Assembly (NCBI RefSeq): GCF_000346755.1
Contig: NZ_ANNV01000067.1
Coordinates: 1-64,000, forward strand
DNA from: Pseudomonas sp. CBZ-4
GTDB lineage: Bacteria; Pseudomonadota; Gammaproteobacteria; Pseudomonadales; Pseudomonadaceae
DNA: 64,000 nt
Reading direction: 5' to 3'
Each line of letters opens with the position of its first letter. Position 1 is the first letter of the stretch. The notes under the pieces were generated by a model that was not told where the DNA came from, did not search any database, and saw nothing but the letters and a program-made list of their open reading frames with translations. Made by a program: the position numbers and the translations under genes. This document shows positions 44,701 to 52,974 of this stretch, one piece after another.

Positions 44701-45540
44701 TTAGCGGGCAATAGGTGTCAGGCGGATCAGATGGATACGACGGCTGTCCGCGTTGAGGATACGGAAGCGATACGCGCCGATCTCGGTGGTTTCGTTGCGT
44801 TTTGGCAGATGGCCAAACGCATTCATCACCAGGCCGCCAACGGTGTCGAATTCATCATCGGAGAATTCGCTGTCGAAGAACTCGTTGAAGTTTTCGATCG
44901 GCGTCAGCGCCTTGATCAGGAAGTCACCGCTGGGCAGGGGCTTGATGTAGCTGTCTTCCTCGACGTCGTGCTCGTCTTCGATGTCGCCGACGATCTGTTC
45001 CAGCACGTCTTCAATGGTCACCAGGCCGGCCACACCGCCGTATTCGTCGATCACGATGGCCATGTGGTTGTGGTTGGCGCGGAACTCGCGCAGCAGCACA
45101 TTCAGGCGCTTGGACTCGGGCACGAAGGTGGCCGGGCGCAGCAAGTCCTTGATGTTGAAGTTGTCGCCGTTCTCCTTGAGGATCAGCGGCAGCAAGTCCT
45201 TGGCCAGCAGGACGCCCATGACGTCGTCGTGGCTTTCACCGATCACCGGGTAGCGCGAGTGCGCCGAGTCGATCACGGCCGGGAGGAATTCCCGTGGGGT
45301 CTGGGTCGCCTTGATGCTGATCATCTGCGAGCGCGGGACCATGATGTCACGTACTTGCAGGTCAGCGACCTGGATGGCGCCCTCGACGATGGCCAGCGCT
45401 TCGCTGTCCAGCAATTTGTTCTGGTGGGCCTCGCGCAGCAGCTCCAGCAGCTCCTGGCGGTTTTTCGGCTCGTGGGCAAAAGCCTGGGTCAGTTTACCCA
45501 GCCATGACTTCTGCCCGTTGCTCGATCGGTCTTCGCTCAT
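44701..45540 (-). CDS. corC: CorC/YbeX: CBS-domain and transporter-associated protein
   Basis: A 279-residue cytosolic protein: short N-terminus, two CBS domains (about 65-190; VADLQVRDIMVPRSQMISIK, YPVIGESHDDVMGVLLAKDL, NHMAIVIDEYGGVAGLVTIE) and a C-terminal CorC_HlyC domain (about 205-275; GDFLIKALTPIENFNEFF, TVGGLVMNAFGHLPKRNE). It was named for cobalt/magnesium efflux; YbeX is also tied to ribosome maturation. It lies 8 bp upstream of lnt and 40 bp after ybeY in the ybeZ-ybeY-corC-lnt order shared with E. coli. Confidence 0.94.
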   Translation of the reverse strand: MSEDRSSNGQKSWLGKLTQAFAHEPKNRQELLELLREAHQNKLLDSEALAIVEGAIQVADLQVRDIMVPRSQMISIKATQTPREFLPAVIDSAHSRYPVIGESHDDVMGVLLAKDLLPLILKENGDNFNIKDLLRPATFVPESKRLNVLLREFRANHNHMAIVIDEYGGVAGLVTIEDVLEQIVGDIEDEHDVEEDSYIKPLPSGDFLIKALTPIENFNEFFDSEFSDDEFDTVGGLVMNAFGHLPKRNETTEIGAYRFRILNADSRRIHLIRLTPIAR

Positions 45541-45580
45541 AGCGATTACTCTAAATCCTTTGTTGTTTCAGTTGAGTGTC

Positions 45581-46039
45581 TTAGTTTTCGTCATCTGCGT
45601 AAGGGTCTGGATGACCCAATTCGGCAAGCAACGTTTGTTCCAGTGTTTCCATTTCCTCGGCTTCGTCATCGTCTATATGGTCGTAACCCAAGAGATGCAA
45701 GCAGCCGTGGATGACCAGGTGTGCCCAATGGGCTTCCAGTGCCTTGCCTTGTTCCTTGGCCTCGCGCTCGACGACTTCGACGCAGATCACCAGGTCACCC
45801 AGCAGTGGGATGTCCAGTAACTCATCGGGCACGTCGGCGGGGAAGGACAGCACGTTGGTCGCGTAATCCTTCTGGCGCCAGGTGTGATTCAGTTCGCGGC
45901 CTTCGGGCTCGTCCACCAGGCGGATGGTCAGTTCCGAGTCGGCGGTGCGCTGGCGCAGGGCCAGGGCGCACCATTGACGGAACTGCTCTTCACTGGGGGC
46001 GGGCGCTTCGGTGGCCAGTTGCAGGTCTAGCTCAAGCAT
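45581..46039 (-). CDS. ybeY: Endoribonuclease YbeY (rRNA maturation factor)
   Basis: A 152-residue single-domain metalloenzyme. The zinc-binding motif H-G-x-x-H-x-x-G-Y-D-H is intact in [15 protein letters not shown]. The fold start [20 protein letters not shown] and [13 protein letters not shown] also match. YbeY acts in 16S rRNA 3'-end maturation and ribosome quality control. Start [13 protein letters not shown] overlaps the end of ybeZ by 8 bp; the longer open frame lies inside ybeZ. Confidence 0.96.
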   Translation of the reverse strand: MLELDLQLATEAPAPSEEQFRQWCALALRQRTADSELTIRLVDEPEGRELNHTWRQKDYATNVLSFPADVPDELLDIPLLGDLVICVEVVEREAKEQGKALEAHWAHLVIHGCLHLLGYDHIDDDEAEEMETLEQTLLAELGHPDPYADDEN

Positions 46040-47036
46040 CGCGGCGAGCGTCCTTGGACAAACCATCGTCACGGTGTTCGAAGCGCTCATAGGCTTCGAC
46101 GATGCGCTGCACCAGCGGGTGGCGCACCACATCCTTGGGCGAGAAGTGCGTGAAGCTGATGCCCGGCACGTCCTTGAGCACTTCAATCACATGGCTCAAG
46201 CCCGACTTGGTGCCCTTGGGCAGGTCAACCTGGGTGATGTCGCCGGTGATGATGGCCGTGGAGCCGAACCCGATACGGGTGAGGAACATCTTCATCTGCT
46301 CGACCGTGGTGTTCTGGCTTTCGTCGAGGATGATGAAACTGTTACTCAAGGTGCGGCCGCGCATGTAGGCCAGCGGGGCGATCTCGATTACCTGGCGTTC
46401 GATCAGCTTGGCCACGTATTCGAAGCCAAGCATCTCGTACAACGCGTCGTAAAGCGGGCGCAGGTACGGGTCGATCTTCTGGGCGAGGTCGCCGGGCAGG
46501 AAACCGAGCTTTTCGCCCGCTTCGACCGCCGGGCGCACCAGCAGGATGCGGCGCACTTGCTCGCGCTCAAGGGCATCCACCGCACAGGCCACAGCCAGGT
46601 AGGTCTTGCCGGTACCGGCGGGGCCGATGCCGAAGTTGATATCGTTACCCAGGATCGCCTTGACGTACTTCTGCTGATTCAAGCCTTTTGGGCGAATCAT
46701 GCCTTTCTTGGTACGCAGGGCCACGCTGGCTTCAGCTACTGGATTGTTGGCCAGGTCTTCCACAGCCGATTCCTGCAAATACAGGTGCACGGTTTCTGGC
46801 GACAACTCGCTACCCTTGGTTTCGCGGTAGAGACGGCGCAGCAGGTTTTCTGCAGATTTAGTGGACTGGGTTTCACCAATGAGCTCGAACTGATTGCCGC
46901 GGTTGCGGATCTCGATGCCCAGGCGTTGTTCGATCAGGCGCAGGTGCTCGTCGAACTGTCCGCACAGGTTGGCGAAACGGCGAGCCTCAAACGGCTCGAG
47001 GAGAAAATGATGGGGTTCTACGATGGGTGCGTTCAA
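46032..47036 (-). CDS. ybeZ: PhoH-like ATPase YbeZ
   Basis: A 334-residue PhoH-family protein. I place the start at TTG 47036 ([18 protein letters not shown]), which matches the conserved Pseudomonas N-terminus; no ATG is available between the REPIN and the conserved region. Walker A is [17 protein letters not shown] and Walker [30 protein letters not shown] and [20 protein letters not shown] are PhoH hallmarks. It is partnered with ybeY (8-bp overlap) and probably acts in RNA metabolism with it. A REPIN lies 117 bp upstream. Confidence 0.93.
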   Translation of the reverse strand: MNAPIVEPHHFLLEPFEARRFANLCGQFDEHLRLIEQRLGIEIRNRGNQFELIGETQSTKSAENLLRRLYRETKGSELSPETVHLYLQESAVEDLANNPVAEASVALRTKKGMIRPKGLNQQKYVKAILGNDINFGIGPAGTGKTYLAVACAVDALEREQVRRILLVRPAVEAGEKLGFLPGDLAQKIDPYLRPLYDALYEMLGFEYVAKLIERQVIEIAPLAYMRGRTLSNSFIILDESQNTTVEQMKMFLTRIGFGSTAIITGDITQVDLPKGTKSGLSHVIEVLKDVPGISFTHFSPKDVVRHPLVQRIVEAYERFEHRDDGLSKDARRDA

Positions 47037-47152
47037 GGTCGCTTTTAGCCGCCCTTTGGCTGTTGAGGTGAAATAGAGAATAACGCCAGTGGCCGGTGTG
47101 CGAAAGCACTTAAATGGGCTGGCTTCACTCTCCAGACCAATGAAGAACCCCT

Positions 47153-47240
47153 GTGGGAGCTGGCTTGCCTGCGATGAGGCCGGCACATCCAAAATAGAGA
47201 CTGCCTGTTACACCGCTATCGCAGGCGAGCCAGCTCCCAC
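47153..47240. repeat. REPIN between miaB and ybeZ
   Basis: Inverted REP units 47153-47175 and 47218-47240; the second carries one change (GCAGGCGAGC). It lies in the gap between miaB and ybeZ and would sit in a shared transcript. Confidence 0.9.
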
Positions 47241-47273
47241 ATTTGCTCTTCATTTGTCTTCGGGTTTTTGCGC

Positions 47274-48602
47274 TCAGTTGATCAACGAGCCCCGCAACGA
47301 GTGCGGTTGCGCCGCGTCGATGTGCACGTCGGCAAACTGGCCGATCAGGGTCGGATTGTCGCAACGGAAGTTGACGATCCGGTTGTTCTCGGTGCGGCCT
47401 TGCAGCTCGCCCGGGTCCTTTTTCGAATAGTCGGTGACCAGGATGCGTTGGGTGGAACCGACCATTTGTCGGCTGATCTCGAACCCCTGCTGGTTCAGCC
47501 GGTGCTGCAACGCGTTCAGGCGCTCTTTTTTCAGTTCTTCCGGGGTTTCGTCCAGCAGGTCGGCGGCCGGTGTGCCGGGGCGCTGGCTGTAGACGAACGA
47601 GTAGGAAAAGTCGAAACCGACGTCTTCGATCAGCTTCATGGTCTGCTGGAAGTCTTTCTCGGTTTCGCCGGGGAAACCGACGATAAAGTCCGAACTGATG
47701 CAGATGCCCGGCACGGCCGCGCGCAATTTGCGCAGTTTGGATTTGTATTCCAGGGCCGTGTGATTGCGCTTCATCGCCGCCAGGATACGGTCCGAGCCCG
47801 ATTGCACCGGCAAGTGCAGGTGTTTGACCAGCTCCGGCACTTCGGCGTGGGCCTGGATCAGGCTGTCGGAGAATTCCAGCGGGTGCGAGGTGGTGTAGCG
47901 GATGCGCTCGATGCCATCGACGGCGGCGACCACGCGGATCAGTTCCGCCAGGTCGGCCAGGCGACCGTCATGGGTCAGGCCGCGATAGCCGTTGACGTTC
48001 TGGCCCAGCAGGGTCACTTCACGCACGCCGTTTTCGGCGAGGTGGATGATTTCCGACATGACATCGTCAAACGGCCGGCTGACTTCTTCGCCGCGGGTGT
48101 AGGGCACCACGCAGAAGGTGCAGTATTTGCTGCAGCCTTCCATCACCGACACGTAGGCGCTCGGCCCGTCGATGCGCGGTTCGGGCAAGTGGTCGAATTT
48201 TTCGATTTCGGGAAACGACACATCGACCTGCGGCAGCTTGGTGATGCGTGCGGCGTCGATCATTTCCGGCAAGCGGTGCAGGGTCTGCGGGCCGAAGACC
48301 ACATCGACATAGGGCGCGCGGTCGCGGATCGCGGCGCCTTCCTGGCTGGCCACGCAACCGCCGACGGCGATCACCATCTCCGGGTTGGCCAGTTTCAGTT
48401 CGCGCCAGCGGCCCAGCTGCGAATACACACGGTCCTGGGCCCGCTCGCGGATCGAGCAGGTATTGAGCAGGATCACGTCGGCATCTTCGGCGCGGGCGGT
48501 GACTTCCAGGGCCTGATGTTCGCCCAGCAGATCGACCATGCGCGAGCTGTCGTACTCGTTCATCTGGCAACCGTGGGTTTCGATGTAAAGCTTCTTGGCC
48601 AT
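47274..48602 (-). CDS. miaB: tRNA-2-methylthio-N6-dimethylallyladenosine synthase
   Basis: A 442-residue radical-SAM methylthiotransferase that adds the ms2 group to i6A37 in tRNAs reading UNN codons. N-terminal UPF0004 domain starts [20 protein letters not shown] with cluster Cys also in [13 protein letters not shown]. The radical-SAM motif is [17 protein letters not shown]-terminal TRAM domain (about 375-440) holds [20 protein letters not shown]. Start at ATG 48602, four codons inside a slightly longer open frame, matches the family. Confidence 0.97.
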   Translation of the reverse strand: MAKKLYIETHGCQMNEYDSSRMVDLLGEHQALEVTARAEDADVILLNTCSIRERAQDRVYSQLGRWRELKLANPEMVIAVGGCVASQEGAAIRDRAPYVDVVFGPQTLHRLPEMIDAARITKLPQVDVSFPEIEKFDHLPEPRIDGPSAYVSVMEGCSKYCTFCVVPYTRGEEVSRPFDDVMSEIIHLAENGVREVTLLGQNVNGYRGLTHDGRLADLAELIRVVAAVDGIERIRYTTSHPLEFSDSLIQAHAEVPELVKHLHLPVQSGSDRILAAMKRNHTALEYKSKLRKLRAAVPGICISSDFIVGFPGETEKDFQQTMKLIEDVGFDFSYSFVYSQRPGTPAADLLDETPEELKKERLNALQHRLNQQGFEISRQMVGSTQRILVTDYSKKDPGELQGRTENNRIVNFRCDNPTLIGQFADVHIDAAQPHSLRGSLIN

Positions 48603-48733
48603 GGGGATCGTCAACTGGTGGTAAAGAACCGCGCATTATAGGGGGCATGCCCATTGGTTCCTAGCGTTGTGCATCGGGTGCCATGCTATAGTTCGCGCCC
48701 TCTTTTATATCCCCGATGTGTTGCTCGCCCACC

Positions 48734-49060
48734 ATGACCAAACGTGAAGCTCCAATCTACAAGGTGATTTTCCTCAACCAGGGCCAGGTGTTCGAAATGT
48801 ACGCCAAGCAGATCTATCAGAGCGATCTGTGGGGTTTCCTGGAGGTGGAGGAGTTCGTCTTTGGCGAGCGCACCCAGTTGGTCGTCGACCCGGGCGAAGA
48901 GAAGCTCAAGGCGCAGTTCGAGGGCGTGGTGCGCAGTTTTGTGCCGATGCATTCGATTGTGCGCATCGATGAAGTCGAGCGTTTGGGCACGCCGAAGATC
49001 AGCGAGGCGCGGGGCATGGGCAATGTGATGCCGTTTCCGATGCCGATGCCTGAGAAGTAA
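48734..49060 (+). CDS. DUF1820 family protein
   Basis: A 108-residue cytosolic protein starting MTKREAPIYKVIFLNQGQVF. Body: EMYAKQIYQSDLWGFLEVEE, VVDPGEEKLKAQFEGVVRSF and VPMHSIVRIDEVERLG, ending in a Pro/Met-rich tail (VMPFPMPMPEK). This matches the DUF1820 family of gamma-proteobacteria; function unknown. Divergent from miaB. The ATG at 48734 is preferred over 48716, since the latter codes for non-conserved residues. Confidence 0.88.
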   Translation: MTKREAPIYKVIFLNQGQVFEMYAKQIYQSDLWGFLEVEEFVFGERTQLVVDPGEEKLKAQFEGVVRSFVPMHSIVRIDEVERLGTPKISEARGMGNVMPFPMPMPEK

Positions 49061-49082
49061 GGCTTAAGACCGCGTCGCGGCC

Positions 49083-49154
49083 ATCGCAGGCAAGCCAGCT
49101 CCCACATTTTGATTTGTGAACACGTTCAAGTGTGGGAGCTGGCTTGCCTGCGAT
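49083..49154. repeat. Two REP units in reversed order
   Basis: REP units 49083-49105 (minus) and 49132-49154 (plus), CTCCCAC ends facing each other, between the convergent DUF1820 and Sel1-repeat genes. Same unusual arrangement as at 35.3 kb. Confidence 0.85.
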
Positions 49155-49178
49155 AGCGATAGAAGGGTTTAGATGAAT

Positions 49179-49733
49179 TCAGGGCAGGGGTGAGAAGGGC
49201 GAACGCCCATCCGCACTCTGCAATTCCTGCAAATAATTGCGAAAGATCTGCCCCAGCACCTGGGTCGCCACTTCCAACTCATCGCGCTGCATGTGCTCGG
49301 CCACTTCGTCAGCCGTATCCAGCGCATCCTCTGCACCGTTGACCGCCGCCATCTTCAGCACGATATACGCCTGGACGTTGTTGGCCGGCACGCCTTCGCC
49401 ATGAAAGAACATGGTGCCCAGCTTGAATTGGGCTTCAGCATGGCCCTGCAACGAAGCTTTCTCGAAGTAGCTCAAGGCTTTGTTGAGGTCGCGGGCGGGG
49501 TTCTTGCTGTCGTGGAAGTACTCACCCAACTCGTATTGCGCTTGCGCATCCCCGCCGTCGGCCTGTTTCTGGCACGCGCTCAGGGCTTCGGCCTGGCTGT
49601 CTGGCTGGGTATTGAGGGTGCAACGACCCATCGCTGGGATTAACAACGAGTTGCCGCCTGCTTGTGCATGTGCCAGCAGCGGCTGAAGGAGCAACAGGCA
49701 GCCCAGAACCAGGGTGCGGCCGGTGCGTTTCAT
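49179..49733 (-). CDS. Sel1/tetratricopeptide-repeat protein, exported
   Basis: A 184-residue protein with a signal peptide (LVLGCLLLLQPLLAHAQAGG). Two Sel1-like repeats follow: AQYELGEYFHDSKNPARDLN with KALSYFEKASLQGHAEAQF, and KLGTMFFHGEGVPANNVQAY with VLKMAAVNGAEDA. Such repeats usually mediate protein contacts in the periplasm. No partner is apparent. Behind it lies the reversed REP pair; ahead is the 224-bp gap before the hemL 3' end, in which I see no gene. Confidence 0.85.
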   Translation of the reverse strand: MKRTGRTLVLGCLLLLQPLLAHAQAGGNSLLIPAMGRCTLNTQPDSQAEALSACQKQADGGDAQAQYELGEYFHDSKNPARDLNKALSYFEKASLQGHAEAQFKLGTMFFHGEGVPANNVQAYIVLKMAAVNGAEDALDTADEVAEHMQRDELEVATQVLGQIFRNYLQELQSADGRSPFSPLP

Positions 49734-49957
49734 GGGAATCGACTTACCTCTGACGGGGCGCGCGGACCCTCAGGGGATCCAATAAGCGCGCATTATGAAA
49801 TAAGCAGGCCTCTGCTTACAAAGTCTTTACTCGTTTTTCTGCTGGTTGGGCAACTTATCTGCCGGATTGCAGGTGATTTCTCGAAAAAAGCAGGAAAAGT
49901 CTGTAAGCAAAGTGGCAAATCTGACGCTGCCGGGGCAACGTCAGAATCTGCATGGGC

Positions 49958-51241
49958 TTATTTCAAGGCAGCGAAGGCGCGCTCGGCGGCATCCAGGGTC
50001 AGTTTCAGCTCGGCCTCGCCATGGGCGATCGAGGTGAAGCCGGCTTCGAATGCGCTTGGCGCCAGGTACACGCCGCCTTCCAGCATCAGGTGGAAGAAGC
50101 GTTTGAACAGGTCGGCATCGCTGCCCATCACGTCATCAAAGGTGACGATATCGTCGGCACCGCTGAAGTACAGGCCGAACATGCCGCCCGCTTGCGTGGT
50201 GACAAACGGGATACCGGCGGCGTCGGCACGTTGTTGCAGGCCGTCGAGCAGGCGCGTGGTGTAGTCGGTCAGTTCGGCGTGGAAACCCGGGCGGCTGATC
50301 AGGCGCAGGGTGGTCAGGCCGGCGGCCATGGCCAGTGGGTTGCCGGACAAGGTGCCCGCCTGGTACACCGGGCCGAGCGGCGCGATGTGGTGCATGATCT
50401 CACGCTTGCCGCCGAAGCAGCCTACAGGCATGCCGCCACCGATGATCTTGCCGAAGGTACTCAGGTCCGGCGTCACGCCGTAGTGCGCCTGCGCGCCGCC
50501 GAGGGCCACACGGAAACCGGTCATCACTTCGTCGAAAATCAGCACCACGCCATGCTTGTCGCACTGTTCGCGCAGGCCTTCGAGGAAACCCGGCGCCGGC
50601 GGTACGCAGTTCATGTTGCCGGCCACCGGCTCGACGATGATGCACGCCACGTCCTGGCCCACTTCATTGAGCATCTGTTCGACGGCGGCGATGTCGTTGA
50701 ACGGCAGGGTCAAGGTGTGTTTGGCGAATGCGGCCGGTACGCCGGCCGAGCTTGGTACGCCTTGGGTCAACAGGCCGGAACCGGCTTTCACCAGCAGGCT
50801 GTCGGAGTGGCCGTGGTAGCAGCCTTCGAACTTGATGATGCTGTCGCGGCCAGTGAAACCACGGGCCAGGCGGATCGCGCTCATGGTGGCTTCGGTGCCG
50901 GAGCTGACCATGCGCACCATTTCCATCGACGGCACGATCGAGCAGACCAGGTCGGCCATCTCCGTTTCCATGGCTGTCGGCGCGCCGTAGGACAAACCGT
51001 GTTGCAGCTGCTGGTGCACGGCGTCGAGCACGTCCGGGTGGCTGTGGCCGAGGATCATCGGGCCCCACGAGCCAACGTAATCCACATAACGCTTGTCATC
51101 TTCGTCGGTGACGTAGGCGCCTTCGGCATGCTTGAAGAACAGCGGCGTACCGCCCACGCTCTTGAACGCACGCACGGGGGAGTTCACACCGCCGGGGATG
51201 TGTTTCTGGGCATTGGCAAACAGCGTTTCGGAACGGGACAT
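49958..51241 (-). CDS. hemL: Glutamate-1-semialdehyde 2,1-aminomutase
   Basis: A 427-residue PLP enzyme that makes 5-aminolevulinate from glutamate-1-semialdehyde, the C5 route to heme. Signatures: [58 protein letters not shown] and the PLP lysine segment [18 protein letters not shown]. It follows thiE by 17 bp, the thiD-thiE-hemL order seen in P. aeruginosa. Confidence 0.97.
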   Translation of the reverse strand: MSRSETLFANAQKHIPGGVNSPVRAFKSVGGTPLFFKHAEGAYVTDEDDKRYVDYVGSWGPMILGHSHPDVLDAVHQQLQHGLSYGAPTAMETEMADLVCSIVPSMEMVRMVSSGTEATMSAIRLARGFTGRDSIIKFEGCYHGHSDSLLVKAGSGLLTQGVPSSAGVPAAFAKHTLTLPFNDIAAVEQMLNEVGQDVACIIVEPVAGNMNCVPPAPGFLEGLREQCDKHGVVLIFDEVMTGFRVALGGAQAHYGVTPDLSTFGKIIGGGMPVGCFGGKREIMHHIAPLGPVYQAGTLSGNPLAMAAGLTTLRLISRPGFHAELTDYTTRLLDGLQQRADAAGIPFVTTQAGGMFGLYFSGADDIVTFDDVMGSDADLFKRFFHLMLEGGVYLAPSAFEAGFTSIAHGEAELKLTLDAAERAFAALK

Positions 51242-51258
51242 AAGGGGGCTCTCTGCAA

Positions 51259-51882
51259 TCAGATCTTAAGAAGGGCGTTGAAGGCGCGGGCGCGGCGCGT
51301 GACTTCCTGGGTGCTGTCGGCACCGAACAGGCCGTGGACCACTGCCAGCAGGTCGGCGCCGTGGGCCACCAGCGGTGCGGCGTTCTCCAGGGTGATGCCG
51401 CCGATCACGCAGATCGGTACCTGCAGGCGCGCGCGGGCCTGGGCCAGCATCTCGACGGTGGCCGCCGGGGCGCCGGGCTTGGTGCTGGAATTGAAGAAGC
51501 GACCGAAGGCGACGTAACTGGCGCCCTCGTTCGCGGCCTGCTCGGCCAGTTCGATCTGGCTGTGGCAGGTGCTGCCGATGATCGCCTTGGGGCCGAGCAA
51601 TGCGCGGGCGGGCGTCAGCGGGCCGTCGGTCTGGCCCAGGTGCACGCCGACGCCCAGGCGCGCGGCCAGTTCGGCGTCGTCGTTGATAATCAGCTGGGTC
51701 TTGTAGCGCGAGCACAGCTCCCGCAGCTTTTCCGCTTCGCGCAGGCGCTGGGCTTCGTCGCTGCTTTTGTCGCGGTACTGCAACAGGGTCACGCCACCGT
51801 CCAGCGCCGCTTCGACGTAGGCGAGGAATTTGCCGGCCAACAGTTGGCTGTCGGTAATGGCGTAAAGGCCACGTAGTTTCAT
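51259..51882 (-). CDS. thiE: Thiamine-phosphate synthase
   Basis: A 207-residue TIM-barrel enzyme that joins HMP pyrophosphate and HET phosphate into thiamine phosphate. It starts [20 protein letters not shown]; conserved [52 protein letters not shown] and [19 protein letters not shown] are all present. It lies 18 bp after thiD and 17 bp before hemL. No TPP riboswitch-like sequence is evident upstream of this unit. Confidence 0.96.
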   Translation of the reverse strand: MKLRGLYAITDSQLLAGKFLAYVEAALDGGVTLLQYRDKSSDEAQRLREAEKLRELCSRYKTQLIINDDAELAARLGVGVHLGQTDGPLTPARALLGPKAIIGSTCHSQIELAEQAANEGASYVAFGRFFNSSTKPGAPAATVEMLAQARARLQVPICVIGGITLENAAPLVAHGADLLAVVHGLFGADSTQEVTRRARAFNALLKI

Positions 51883-51900
51883 CGGGCAAGCCCCTTGGTC

Positions 51901-52698
51901 TTACGAGCAGAAATCCAGCGGCAGGCGGCGCGGTACGAACTGGCCCTGGCCGAGTTGTTCGGCGTCACGCAGGGTGCGCCAAGTGTAGTTGAGGGCCGAT
52001 TGCACGGCGCTGACCAGGCCTTCGCCCTGGGCGATTCGCCCCGCCAGCGCACTGGCCAGCGTACAGCCCGAACCGTGATAACTGCCCGGCAGACGCTGGC
52101 AGGTAAAGGTCTGCTGCGTGCCGTCGCGGCTATATAGACGGTTGTGCACTTCATGCTCATCGCCATGCCCGCCGGTGATCAGCAGGTGCTTGATATACGG
52201 CAGCAGCTTCGCGGCGCATTCGTCTGCGGTGCCGTCAGGCAGCTCGGCGAGGATGCGCGCTTCGGGCAGGTTCGGCGTGGCAATCAGCGACAGCGGCAAC
52301 AACCGCTCGCGCATGGCATAGCCAACTTCATCCTTGCCCAGGCTGCCACCGCCACCGGCGCGCAGCACCGGGTCGCACACCACCGGCAGGTGCGGATGCG
52401 CCTGCAGCAGCTCGACCACGGTGTCGACCATGGCGGTGGAGCCGAGCATGCCCAGCTTGACCGCCGCGACGTCGGAGTCGCCCAGCACGGCATTGGCCTG
52501 GGCCAGTACCCACTCGCGGTCGAGCACGCGGAAATCGCTGACATTGACGGTGTTCTGCACGGTCAGCGCGGTGACGGCCGGAGCCGCATGGCAACCCTGG
52601 GCAAGCAGGGCTTCGATATCTGCCTGCAGGCCGGCGCCACCACTGGGGTCATGGCCGGAGAGACAGAGGACAACGGGGCGAGAGCTGTAGATATTCAT
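51901..52698 (-). CDS. thiD: Hydroxymethylpyrimidine / phosphomethylpyrimidine kinase
   Basis: A 265-residue ribokinase-fold enzyme that phosphorylates HMP twice for thiamine synthesis. It starts MNIYSSRPVVLCLSGHDPSG; the conserved GHDPSGGAGLQADIEA loop, VCDPVLRAGGGGSL, LLPLSLIATPNLPEARIL and the anion-hole GSYHGSGCTLASALAGRIAQ are visible. The upstream in-frame extension to 52797 is not conserved. First gene of thiD-thiE-hemL and divergent from ladS. Confidence 0.95.
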   Translation of the reverse strand: MNIYSSRPVVLCLSGHDPSGGAGLQADIEALLAQGCHAAPAVTALTVQNTVNVSDFRVLDREWVLAQANAVLGDSDVAAVKLGMLGSTAMVDTVVELLQAHPHLPVVCDPVLRAGGGGSLGKDEVGYAMRERLLPLSLIATPNLPEARILAELPDGTADECAAKLLPYIKHLLITGGHGDEHEVHNRLYSRDGTQQTFTCQRLPGSYHGSGCTLASALAGRIAQGEGLVSAVQSALNYTWRTLRDAEQLGQGQFVPRRLPLDFCS

Positions 52699-52974
52699 GG
52701 TGCGCGAGCTTACCACCAAACGCTTTTTGCGTGGCTGTCTGGCGATGGTTGAATTTTGCCCCGAGTGTGGCACTTTTCTGGCGCTTGCCGACTGCATGGA
52801 ATCGCTCTGAAAGTGCCGTTCTAGAGCCTTCGTAAAATTTATTTACATGGCTTCTAGTGGCCTTTAGCAGCTATGCTAGAGTGGATCCAAATTACTAACA
52901 GTATTGCCGGTATACGTCTTCTCAAAAGGAATGGGGACTTTTTGACATAACCGGACAGGCCACGCTGGGGCTCT

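Noticed and set aside
49734..49957. A gene in the gap between hemL and the Sel1-repeat gene
   Set aside because: Frames crossing this gap (49662-50264, 49846-50037) run into hemL on the opposite strand and have no recognisable features.
52699..52974. TPP riboswitch in the thiD-ladS divergent gap
   Set aside because: I could not find the conserved CTGAGA and ACCTGATCTGGATAAT-like boxes on the thiD strand.
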